Assembly: GCA_964386525.1 (NCBI GenBank)
Contig: CAYLSO010000031.1
Coordinates: 1-9,202 of the forward strand
DNA length: 9,202 bases
Direction: 5' to 3'
Source of the DNA: CAYLSO01 sp964386525
Lineage (GTDB): Bacteria > Eisenbacteria > RBG-16-71-46 > DASYSL01
Positions 1-5,863 of the stretch are shown here, piece by piece; within the stretch, counting starts at the first letter, position 1; every line of letters starts with the position of its first letter. The position numbers and the translations under genes are program-made. Under the pieces are notes generated by a model that was not told the origin of the DNA, did no database searches, and saw only the letters and a list, made by a program, of their open reading frames with translations.

Positions 1-82
1 CCTCGCGCGCTGATCTGTGATCCAAGGGAGCGCTTAGGTCCTTCCATCCCAATCCGTTGGCTCCTCTTCCTGCCAACCAGGG

Positions 83-1027
83 CTATTCCCTGAACACCTC
101 CGCCAGATGCCACTCCAGATGGGCTACGCTTGGGTGGTCCGCCGAATCCTCCGGAAGGCGAATCCGCCTCCCATGCAGCGGATAGTAGGATCTACCATTC
201 TCGAAATCGTCCTTGAGCCGGCGGCTGACGACGAAGGCGTGCTCGGGCGTCACGCCAACGTAGCCTTTGTCGTACAGCCGGTGAATGTCACTACGGAGCA
301 GAAGCCCATTCCCCACTTCGTGCGGCCCGCCATCCGCGAACGGCCGGATGTGCGCGGCCTCTAGCGCGGGAAGAGAGTGCTCTTCGGTCACCGCGCAGGC
401 ACGGCCGTAGGCTCCGGTTACCGCCATGCGGAAGATCCCTTGCCCGAGTCTCGGCTTGACGAGCACCGCCTCGCCGTAGCGCGGTTCTTGCGTGTCATGG
501 GCGAGATCGCGAGCCGCTCCCTGCCCTGTGAACGCACCTGCAAGCCGGCATGCCTCCCACACGCGCTGGCCCTCGCCCCGGCTAAGATCGTAGGTCTTTC
601 CCTGGACAGAATTCTCCGGCCACTCTGCAGGTGGGACGATCCAGCGCTCTCGCGGCAGGAAGACCGGCTCGGCCAGCATGAGGCAGCCAATCTTGTAGTC
701 CCCCCCGCCGGCCCGGGCGGTGCCGGCATCATGACGGAGACGTTCTATGCGCTGGCGCATATCGGCGAACGTCTCGGCCCCGTTCTTTGTTTCGAAGGCA
801 TCCCACGCCAACCAGGCCGGCAGCACGTCGTGCCGGGCGAAGATTCCCCAGCCCACGATCCAGCCGCCGTGACGTTTGCGCAGCTTGAAGATGACCGGCA
901 TGCCAGGCTTGAGCTGACGGGGCGTGCGCGTGTCGGAGGGCCGCCAGAAGTTGACCTCGTCGAGGTTCTTCTGCCTGCTCAGGAAGTTGAACCAGTCGTA
1001 GTCGGTGACGGCAACGAGACCCTGCAT
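83..1027 (-). CDS. HNH endonuclease with N-terminal EVE/PUA-like domain
   Basis: Predicted 314-residue DNA endonuclease with two parts. Residues about 1-145 resemble an EVE/PUA-like modified-base reader: VNFWRPS (26-31 region), PGMPVIFKL (41-49), a WIVGWGIF strand (56-63), AW/F and NG around 71-83, IGCLML (113-118), and a closing VQGKTYD (141-147). Residues about 200-260 form an HNH_2-type nuclease: C211 in CAVT, H226 in EAAHIRPF, N240 in GNGLLL, and H249 in DIHRLYD, the usual order of an HNH/beta-beta-alpha-metal site. The reading frame stays open upstream to a GTG at 1468, but that extension is low-complexity, overlaps the divergent channel gene and looks non-native. The ATG at 1027 starts exactly where family-like sequence begins, although no strong ribosome site precedes it. 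Known EVE- or SRA-like/HNH fusions are predicted modification-dependent restriction enzymes. That role here is inference; there is no methyltransferase or helicase partner in view, and a housekeeping nuclease is possible. The nuclease assignment is firm, the reader domain moderately so. Confidence 0.88.
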   Translation of the reverse strand: MQGLVAVTDYDWFNFLSRQKNLDEVNFWRPSDTRTPRQLKPGMPVIFKLRKRHGGWIVGWGIFARHDVLPAWLAWDAFETKNGAETFADMRQRIERLRHDAGTARAGGGDYKIGCLMLAEPVFLPRERWIVPPAEWPENSVQGKTYDLSRGEGQRVWEACRLAGAFTGQGAARDLAHDTQEPRYGEAVLVKPRLGQGIFRMAVTGAYGRACAVTEEHSLPALEAAHIRPFADGGPHEVGNGLLLRSDIHRLYDKGYVGVTPEHAFVVSRRLKDDFENGRSYYPLHGRRIRLPEDSADHPSVAHLEWHLAEVFRE

Positions 1028-1181
1028 CGAGGGGCATTCTGCGCCAATCCAGGCCCACCTGCAACAAACGGATGCCTTACCGCGCGGAAGGTGCGCGCCG
1101 CGATTCCGCCCGTTCGACAGCACTGAAGACCAACTGCGACCCTGTCCCCACAACGGCACGCGACGGTCGGCCCCGCAATCG

Positions 1182-1209
1182 TTGCGTACCCGCAGTGCAA
1201 GGCTATAAT
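1182..1209 (+). promoter_or_regulatory. Candidate sigma-70 promoter for the potassium channel gene
   Basis: A perfect TATAAT -10 box lies at 1204-1209. A partial -35 box, TTGCGT at 1182-1187, sits 16 bases upstream. Transcription would start near 1216, leaving a leader of about 48 bases before the ATG at 1264. A match this exact is uncommon by chance in DNA this GC-rich. It lies in the 236-bp gap between the divergent nuclease and channel genes. I could not find an equally good promoter for the minus-strand nuclease. Confidence 0.5.
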
Positions 1210-1263
1210 CCCGCAGATCTATCGCGATTGTCCCTCCTGGAGACGTGGTGCGGGGGTTCCGAC

Positions 1264-2037
1264 ATGACCGACACACGACCTGAGCAGCCGCAAGTTCAGC
1301 GTGCGAAAACGCGCGCGTTCGGATGGGCCTATGAAGGGCTAATGGCCGCGCTCGCCATCGCCACGATCTGGATGGCGGTGCTGCCACCGACACCCGAGAT
1401 CCACACAGCCATATGGGCGATTTGGATCGTCTTCCTCGCCGACTACCTCGTGCGGCTCCTGTTGGCACCGAAGAAGTTCGAATTTGTCAGGCGTAACGTC
1501 GCTGACCTCCTCGCCATCCTTCCCATCGACTACTTTCGAAGCGCGCGCCTTCTTCGACTACTCCGATTGCTTCGGGTCATACGCGGCATGGAGGTGCTCT
1601 GGCGGGTGGGCGCGACGGTACGCGGCGTTCTCCGCACGAATCGCCTGGGCTACGTCATGCTGTCCACCCTAGCAATCATGGTCGCCGGCGGTTTCCTCAT
1701 CAACCAGGTCGAGCCCGGAATTGCGACCATCCACGATGGCATGTGGTGGAGCCTCGTCACGGCTACGACGGTCGGTTATGGAGACATCTCGCCGAAGACC
1801 GGAGAGGGCCGCGTCATTGCCGCAGTCCTCATGCTCGTGGGCATCGGCACGATTGGCATGATCACGGGGAGCATTGCCACGTATTTCCTGGGGACGCGAG
1901 GCGCTTCGAATCCGCACGTGAGCCACATTCAGCGCCAGCTCGACCGCTGGGATGAGATGACCGTCGAGGAGCGCCGGGAGGTCGTCAGGCTGCTCGAGAG
2001 CCTTGTGTCATCGGAGGGGCGGCATCCGAGGCAGTAG
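1264..2037 (+). CDS. Voltage-gated potassium channel (six transmembrane segments)
   Basis: Inner-membrane K+ channel subunit of 257 residues, expected to act as a tetramer. Likely segments are S1 about 21-40, S2 47-66, S3 79-90, S4 92-108, S5 128-148, pore helix and filter 158-174, and S6 184-208. The selectivity filter TVGYGD is at 169-174. S4 has arginines at every third position (R92, R95, R98, R101, R104, R107), the classic voltage-sensor pattern, with a D60 in S2 and D81/D89 around S3 as possible counter-charges. The short cytoplasmic tail (211-257) is charged and probably helical (MTVEERREVVRLLESL), with no RCK or cyclic-nucleotide domain visible. The ATG at 1264 is chosen because a G-rich site (1252-1256) lies 7 bases upstream. 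An earlier in-frame ATG at 1072 would add 64 residues that look non-coding and would place the TATAAT box inside the gene. It diverges from the HNH nuclease gene. Family assignment is very secure; the physiological role is unknown. Confidence 0.93.
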   Translation: MTDTRPEQPQVQRAKTRAFGWAYEGLMAALAIATIWMAVLPPTPEIHTAIWAIWIVFLADYLVRLLLAPKKFEFVRRNVADLLAILPIDYFRSARLLRLLRLLRVIRGMEVLWRVGATVRGVLRTNRLGYVMLSTLAIMVAGGFLINQVEPGIATIHDGMWWSLVTATTVGYGDISPKTGEGRVIAAVLMLVGIGTIGMITGSIATYFLGTRGASNPHVSHIQRQLDRWDEMTVEERREVVRLLESLVSSEGRHPRQ

Positions 2038-2302
2038 CCCGGTCGAAGGACTCAACGCACCTGGTTTTGATCGGAGTGCGGGCCGGCCGGGCTGCCTTCG
2101 AGTTCTATCTTCACTGCAGTAACAGGCCTCCCGCTAGCGAGCTAACCCCGCAAGCTCCCTCATTCAGGAGACAGTTTGGAGGTAGATTCTCCCGAGGGTT
2201 GAGCTCACTTACGTGTCCCCCATGAAATGCCGACTCAGCGCGGGAGAAAGCGGCGACTCGAGCTCCCACTGATTGTGGCCCCGTGAACCTAGCCAATCCC
2301 CC
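2038..2302. other. Gene-free spacer between channel and aldehyde dehydrogenase genes
   Basis: The stretch separates two convergent genes. From 2101 to 2280 it is about 57% GC (counted by eye), lower than the dehydrogenase beside it. A 61-codon minus-strand open frame (2111-2296) has no recognisable family or ribosome site and I do not call it. AGCCCGG at 2036-2042 can pair with CCGGGCT at 2087-2093, but the 44-base loop and lack of a T-run make it a poor terminator for either gene. Confidence 0.5.
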
Positions 2303-3838
2303 TCACACCTCAAACCTCACCCCCTGCGCGAGCGGTAGCTCTTTGCTGTAGTTGATCGTCACCGTCTGCCTTCTCATATACACCTTCCACGAATCCGACC
2401 CGGCTTCCCGCCCGCCGCCGGTGTCCTTCTCTCCACCGAACGCTCCGCCGATCTCCGCTCCCGACGTCCCGATGTTCACGTTGGCGATGCCGCAGTCCGA
2501 CCCGGAAGCACTCAGGAACTTCTCCGCCGCCAGCAGGTTCCGCGTGAAGATCGCCGACGAGAGCCCTTGTGGAACACCATTGTTCACAAGAATGGCCTCG
2601 TCCACATCCGCGACCTCGATCACGTACAGGATCGGCGCGAACGTCTCCTCCTGCACGATCTTCATCTCCGGCCGCGCCCTCACCAGCGTCGGCTCGACGA
2701 AGTTGCCCGGCCGGTCCAGCCGCTTCCCGCCGCACAGCACCTCGCCGCCCTCGGCCTTGGCCTGCTCGAGCGCCTTCATCATCTCCTCCACCGCGCCGGC
2801 GTCGATCAGCGGGCCCATCAGCGTGTCCGGCAAGAGCGGGTCCCCGATCCGGATCGACTTGTAGGTCCCACAGAGCCGCGCCACCATCGTCTTGGCCACG
2901 CCCTTCTGCACGACCAGCCGCCGCGGTGTGGTGCAGCGCTGCCCGGCCGTCCCCACCGCCGCGAAGGTCACCGCGCGCACCGCCAGGTCCAGGTCCGCGT
3001 CGTCCAGCACGATGATGGCGTTGTTGCCGCCCAGCTCCAGGATGGTCCGGCCGAACCGCGGCCCCACCAGCTCGGCGATCCGCTTTCCCATCCGGCACGA
3101 CCCCGTCGCCGAGATCAGCGGCACCCGCCGGTCCGCCAGCAGCCTCTCGCCCACCTCGCGCGGCCCGATCACCAGGTTGAAGATCCCCGGAAAGCCCGCG
3201 TCCGCCATCACCCGGTCGCAGATGTTCTGCACCGCCACCGCCGTCAGCGGCACCTTGCTCGACGGCTTCCAGATCGCCGGGTCGCCGCACACCGCCGCGA
3301 TGGCCGCGTTCCACGCCCACACCGCCACCGGGAAGTTAAACGCCGAGACCACGCCCACCGGCCCCAGCGGCTGCCACTGCTCGTACATCCGGTGCAGGGG
3401 CCGCTCGCTCGGCATCGTCATCCCGTAGAGCTGGCGCGACAGCCCGAGCGCGAAGTCGCAGATGTCGATCATCTCCTGCACTTCGCCAAGGCCCTCGGAG
3501 AGGATCTTGCCGTTCTCGAGGCTCACCAGCCGGCCGAGGTCGTCCTTGTGCGCGCGCAGCGCGTTGCCGAGCAGGCGCACCACCTCGCCGCGCTTGGGCG
3601 CCGGCACGATACGCCAAGTCTCGAAGGCGCGCTCGGCCTCGGCGGCCACGGCCTCGTAGTCGGCGGCCGACGCCTGGCGCACCGCGGCGATGGGCTCGTT
3701 GGTGGCCGGGTTCTTGGAGACCAGATCGGCGCCCTTGGTCTCGATCCAGCGGCCGGTGCCGGCGCCGTGGTTGACGGCATGGATGCCCAGGCGATGGAGC
3801 ACGGCGGCCACGGAATGATCGGCGGACGGGACGGACAA
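2303..3838 (-). CDS. ALDH7-family aldehyde dehydrogenase (aminoadipate semialdehyde/piperideine-6-carboxylate dehydrogenase type)
   Basis: NAD(P)-dependent cytosolic dehydrogenase of 511 residues, typical for the antiquitin (ALDH7) family. Members usually oxidise alpha-aminoadipate semialdehyde, which is in equilibrium with piperideine-6-carboxylate, to aminoadipate in lysine breakdown (called amaB or pcd in some bacteria). From the TTG start, the motifs are ENGKI near 108-112, GEVQEMIDICDFA near 118-130, SAFNFPV with N168, WKPSSK with K191, the nucleotide-loop GSCRMG at 246-251, general base E268 in LELGGNN, catalytic C302 in GQRCT, and EETFAP near 397-402. The C-terminal GGEKDTGGGREAG followed by SWKVYMRRQT is an ALDH7 hallmark. 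The frame continues upstream to a GTG at 3889 without a ribosome site; the TTG at 3838 follows AGGAGGT by 6 bases, so I choose it. No other lysine-degradation gene is in the window. Class is very secure; exact substrate is inferred. The T of the usual GST loop is a cysteine here. Confidence 0.93.
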   Translation of the reverse strand: MSVPSADHSVAAVLHRLGIHAVNHGAGTGRWIETKGADLVSKNPATNEPIAAVRQASAADYEAVAAEAERAFETWRIVPAPKRGEVVRLLGNALRAHKDDLGRLVSLENGKILSEGLGEVQEMIDICDFALGLSRQLYGMTMPSERPLHRMYEQWQPLGPVGVVSAFNFPVAVWAWNAAIAAVCGDPAIWKPSSKVPLTAVAVQNICDRVMADAGFPGIFNLVIGPREVGERLLADRRVPLISATGSCRMGKRIAELVGPRFGRTILELGGNNAIIVLDDADLDLAVRAVTFAAVGTAGQRCTTPRRLVVQKGVAKTMVARLCGTYKSIRIGDPLLPDTLMGPLIDAGAVEEMMKALEQAKAEGGEVLCGGKRLDRPGNFVEPTLVRARPEMKIVQEETFAPILYVIEVADVDEAILVNNGVPQGLSSAIFTRNLLAAEKFLSASGSDCGIANVNIGTSGAEIGGAFGGEKDTGGGREAGSDSWKVYMRRQTVTINYSKELPLAQGVRFEV

Positions 3839-3844
3839 GGGCTG

Positions 3845-3851
3845 ACCTCCT
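3845..3851 (-). promoter_or_regulatory. Strong Shine-Dalgarno site setting a TTG start for the aldehyde dehydrogenase
   Basis: On the minus strand AGGAGGT is followed by CAGCCC and then TTG (3838-3836). The 6-base spacing is close to ideal. The upstream GTG candidate at 3889 is preceded by a C-rich run with no such site, so this signal decides the start. Confidence 0.75.
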
Positions 3852-3944
3852 GAAGGGATCCGGGTGGAAACGCGAGAGAAATCTAGCACGGCGGGGGGAC
3901 GGAGTGGAGAACGCGCGCGGGGTCCCCGGGAGCGGCCGGCGGCG

Positions 3945-3961
3945 CCCCGGGCCGCCCGGGG
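3945..3961 (-). terminator. Possible GC hairpin downstream of the NYN gene
   Basis: CCCCGGG (3945-3951) and CCCGGGG (3955-3961) are perfect inverted arms around a 3-base loop. It lies about 40 bases past the stop of the minus-strand NYN gene and before the aldehyde dehydrogenase start, so it could end NYN transcription. There is no T-run after it on either strand, so it is not a canonical intrinsic terminator, and GC-rich DNA produces such palindromes by chance. Confidence 0.3.
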
Positions 3962-4000
3962 GTCTTCGCGCGCCGCGGTCCCGGCGGGCCGGCCGAGCCC

Positions 4001-4615
4001 CTACTCCCGATAGCACCCCCGGAACCACTCCCGGTCGATGCGGATGAAGGCGGTCGTGGCCGCGGCCAGTTGCCCCCCATACGCCGGGCTGACCGCGAAG
4101 ACGGCCTTGCCGGCCGCCCGCGCCGCCGCCACGGCCGGAGTGAAGTCCCCGTCGGCCGACAGCAGGTAGGCCGTGTCGTACTGGTCGCGCTCGGCCATCA
4201 CCACGAGGTCTACCGCCAGCATGACGTCCACCGCTTTCTCGACAAAGACCTCCGCGGTGCGGTGGCGGCGGGCGAGGAAGAGGAGGTCGCGGTGGACCTT
4301 GGCGTCGATCGGGACTGTCAGCTTTCGGAGGTAGTGCTGAAGCTGCCGGGCAGCCGCATCCTGAACGCGGCGAGGCTCGAGGCGCCCCAGATGGCAGGTG
4401 ATTCGGGCATCGGCCGCGCTGAGCCGAGCCAGGAAGCGCTGTTGCTCAGCGTAAAGCTCACCATCGGCAGTCTGCAGGACTTGCCCAACGTAGTATCGGG
4501 TTCCCACCCAGGTACGCCGCCCGACCAGCTTGCGCGAGAGCCTGGCATAGTCGAGTGTCGAGGTATTCTGGACACCGATGCGGCGCATCCCGTGGAACCA
4601 GTTGTTTCCATCCAC
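4001..4615 (-). CDS. NYN domain (PIN-like) nuclease, LabA/DUF88 type
   Basis: Predicted metal-dependent RNase of the NYN/PIN-like fold, 204 residues from a GTG at 4615. The conserved acidic positions are visible: D2 in VDGNNW at the extreme N-terminus, D130 and D136 in EKAVDVMLAVDL, and D155/D157 in LLSADGDF, followed by an AGKAVFAVS strand (168-176). These match the order of the NYN active site. Residues 50-110 form a helical insert rich in Arg/Leu. The start is odd: the family's first beta strand normally precedes DGNN, and the bases upstream in this frame do encode ...AIF before the GTG, but no ATG, GTG or TTG is available further up in frame. An ATG at 4629 lies one frame away and would give M-x-AIFVDGNN if one base were inserted. 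So the listed start may be too short, or there is a small indel. The gene stands alone on its strand; an RNA-processing or toxin-like role cannot be told apart. Confidence 0.85.
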   Translation of the reverse strand: MDGNNWFHGMRRIGVQNTSTLDYARLSRKLVGRRTWVGTRYYVGQVLQTADGELYAEQQRFLARLSAADARITCHLGRLEPRRVQDAAARQLQHYLRKLTVPIDAKVHRDLLFLARRHRTAEVFVEKAVDVMLAVDLVVMAERDQYDTAYLLSADGDFTPAVAAARAAGKAVFAVSPAYGGQLAAATTAFIRIDREWFRGCYRE

Positions 4616-4647
4616 GAAGATAGCGGCATCGCTCCGCCATCCTGCTG

Positions 4648-4666
4648 CCTCGCCCCGGGGGCGAGG
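4648..4666. repeat. GC-rich palindrome upstream of the NYN gene
   Basis: CCTCGCCCC (4648-4656) is mirrored by GGGGCGAGG (4658-4666) with one extra G between. It begins 33 bases before the NYN start, so on the minus strand it would sit in that gene's leader. It is distinct in sequence from the two hairpins further upstream. It could be a leader structure, a terminator stem lacking a clear T-run, or chance in GC-rich DNA. Confidence 0.55.
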
Positions 4667-4671
4667 GAAAG

Positions 4672-4708
4672 AAGAACCCCGGCGTCTGGGCGCGCCAGAC
4701 CCCGGGGG
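4672..4708 (-). repeat. Hairpin repeat, copy 1 (terminator-like on the minus strand)
   Basis: The element begins AAGAACCCCGGCGT and ends CCAGACCCCGGGGG. CCCCGG (4677-4682) pairs with CCGGGG (4702-4707) and GTCTGG (4684-4689) pairs with CCAGAC (4695-4700), with one C-C mismatch and a 5-base loop. Read on the minus strand the stem is followed by TTCTTCTTT, so it resembles a Rho-independent terminator pointing toward the NYN gene. No minus-strand gene lies upstream that it would obviously terminate. It shares its sequence with copy 2 at 4813-4850. Confidence 0.7.
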
Positions 4709-4812
4709 GGTTAAGCCCGTGTCCCCGAAGGGATCTCAGGGCACATCAAGGTTCCTGCTTGGGAGCTTGCCCTGTCAATGGTGGATTTGACTCTTGCGAG
4801 GCACGGCGAATA

Positions 4813-4850
4813 AAGAACCCCGGCGTGTGGCGCGAGCCAGACCCCGGGGG
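4813..4850 (-). repeat. Hairpin repeat, copy 2 (terminator-like on the minus strand)
   Basis: The first 14 bases are identical to copy 1, and GCCAGACCCCGGGGG at its end nearly repeats copy 1. The centre differs: GTGTGGC pairs with GCCAGAC with one mismatch, around a GCGA tetraloop of the stable GNRA class. On the minus strand the stem is followed by TTCTTTATT, again terminator-like. Changes in the loop while the outer stem is kept suggest the structure matters. Confidence 0.7.
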
Positions 4851-5035
4851 AAACCTCGGGCCCGTGGGCACGAGAGGCACGACAATCTGCCGCGGCGGCG
4901 CGCCCCGCGCAAAGAGATCCTGACGAAGCCCGCAACGCACACCCTCGGCTTTCGCCTTGCGGCCCCGACCGGATGCGCCCCAGACTGCTTCTACGGCCGA
5001 ATGGCAATCAACACAGGAATGGAGCCCGCGCTCCT

Positions 5036-5401
5036 ATGAGTGCACCTAACCAAAGTCTGGCTCAGGCCATCAGGAAGCGCATCGTCGCCGTCGGACCCTC
5101 GACCGCGAGAGGGCAGGGTGCGCCTGGAGTCGTGGGTGCAGCCCGCGCAGCGCTCGAGCTCGTGCGGCTGGAGAGGTTCTCGACGCGCGACCAGCGCGCC
5201 TTCGATCGCGCGCTCGACGCAATCGTCGCGCGCGGCCTCCGGAAGCATGGTCGAGACAGACGGGCGTCGCGATGGCCAGCGGTCAAGCGCCTCACGCCGG
5301 AGCTGAGTGCCGAGTATCAGGCCATCGCCGCGGACCTCAGCCGCCGCATGAGGATCTCGCGGGTCCACCTGGACACATTCCTCTGGATAGAGGGAAGATA
5401 G
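5036..5401 (+). CDS. Small conserved-looking protein of unknown function
   Basis: A 121-residue soluble protein with no signal peptide or membrane segment. The N-terminal part has SLAQAIRKRI (7-16) then VGPSTARGQGAPGVVGAAR (18-36), and the C-terminal part reads YQAIAADLSRRMRISRVHLDTFLW. From memory, similar small proteins in environmental high-GC genomes share the GPST-x-RGQG motif and an HLD-x-x-W end, but I cannot name a family and no catalytic site is evident. It is Arg-rich with several likely helices, so nucleic-acid binding is possible, only as inference. The ATG at 5036 is chosen because family-like sequence begins right after it; an upstream in-frame ATG at 4973 would add 21 poorly protein-like residues. 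The ribosome site is weak (GGAG about 12 bases before). The next gene starts 78 bases later on the same strand, so it may or may not share a transcript with the mod operon. Confidence 0.7.
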   Translation: MSAPNQSLAQAIRKRIVAVGPSTARGQGAPGVVGAARAALELVRLERFSTRDQRAFDRALDAIVARGLRKHGRDRRASRWPAVKRLTPELSAEYQAIAADLSRRMRISRVHLDTFLWIEGR

Positions 5402-5479
5402 GGAGTCGGTAATCGGCCGCAATGGCCCAGGCCGCCGTCCCAAACTCGCGCAACCCGGTCGGAACGGAGGACTGGCGAC

Positions 5480-5863
5480 ATGAACCACCCGCAGCCCGCC
5501 CCAACAGACGCCGAAACCCTCGCCGCGGTGAACCGCTTCAACGACGCCTTCAACCGGCACGACGTCGACGCCGTCATGCGCTGCATGACCGACGACTGCG
5601 TGTTCGAGAACACGCGCCCGGCGCCCGACGGGGAGCGCTTCACAGGCGCGGCCGCGGTGCGCGCCTTCTGGGAGAGCTTCTTCGCCCGCTCTCCGCAGGC
5701 CCGTTTCGAGGCCGAGGAGACCCTCGCGGCCGGGGACCGCTGCGTGGTCCGCTGGGTGTACCATTGGGTCCGGGACGGCGCGCCGGGCCATGTGCGCGGC
5801 GTCGACGTCCTCCGTGTGCGCGACGGGCGCGTAGCCGAGAAGCTGTCATACGTGAAAGGGTAG
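5480..5863 (+). CDS. SnoaL-like / NTF2-fold protein
   Basis: A 127-residue cytosolic protein with the cone-shaped NTF2 fold expected of SnoaL-like families. The usual pattern is visible: a leading helix with VNRFNDAFNRHDVDAVMRCMTDDCVFENT (17-45), FTGAAAVRAFWESFF (54-68), and alternating beta strands including RFEAEETLAAGDRCVVRWVYHW (75-96) and RGVDVLRVRDGRVAEKLSY (106-124). Members bind small hydrophobic ligands or act as isomerases or hydrolases; the substrate cannot be read from sequence, and no clear catalytic Asp/His pair can be assigned without a structure. The ATG is preceded at 9 bases by GGAGG (5466-5470). The stop is only 6 bases before modA, so it is very probably the first or second gene of the molybdate transport operon. 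Whether it has anything to do with molybdate is unknown. Confidence 0.87.
   Translation: MNHPQPAPTDAETLAAVNRFNDAFNRHDVDAVMRCMTDDCVFENTRPAPDGERFTGAAAVRAFWESFFARSPQARFEAEETLAAGDRCVVRWVYHWVRDGAPGHVRGVDVLRVRDGRVAEKLSYVKG

Larger units (their letters stand above)
4616..5035. other. Gene-free, hairpin-rich spacer
   Basis: No convincing gene lies between the divergent NYN gene and the small plus-strand gene starting at 5036. The spacer holds one perfect GC hairpin (4648-4666) and two related hairpins (4672-4708 and 4813-4850) about 104 bases apart. Between them is a TTGACA on the minus strand with no matching -10. On the plus strand, TTGACT (4787-4792) followed after 16 bases by AATAAA is a weak promoter-like pair. 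The part from 4853 to 5035 shows nothing I can assign. Confidence 0.6.

Noticed and set aside
56..77. GTTGGC/GCCAAC inverted repeat 6 bases past the HNH stop as a terminator
   Set aside because: The stem is only 6 base pairs with a 10-base loop, and no T-run follows on the minus strand.
377..1126. 249-codon plus-strand open frame opposite the HNH gene
   Set aside because: It is the antisense shadow of the HNH gene; its translation has no family motifs.
1028..1468. In-frame 147-residue extension of the HNH protein from a GTG at 1468
   Set aside because: It runs through the divergent promoter region and into the channel gene, is Arg/Ser-rich low-complexity sequence and lacks a ribosome site; family-like sequence begins at the ATG at 1027.
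2567..3853. 428-codon plus-strand open frame opposite the aldehyde dehydrogenase
   Set aside because: Its translation is dominated by His, Arg, Pro and Leu, as expected for antisense of a GC-rich gene; the minus-strand dehydrogenase is unmistakable.
4787..4814. TTGACT, 16 bases, AATAAA as a plus-strand promoter
   Set aside because: The -10 matches only four of six positions, and a strong hairpin begins immediately after it; the evidence is too thin to call.
4700..5035. tRNA, small RNA or CRISPR array in the hairpin-rich spacer
   Set aside because: No T-loop or cloverleaf pattern was found, and two diverged hairpins with a single 104-bp gap do not make a repeat-spacer array.
4991..5791. 266-codon minus-strand open frame
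   Set aside because: It is antisense to both the small conserved gene and the SnoaL-like gene, spans their gap, and has no recognisable domain.
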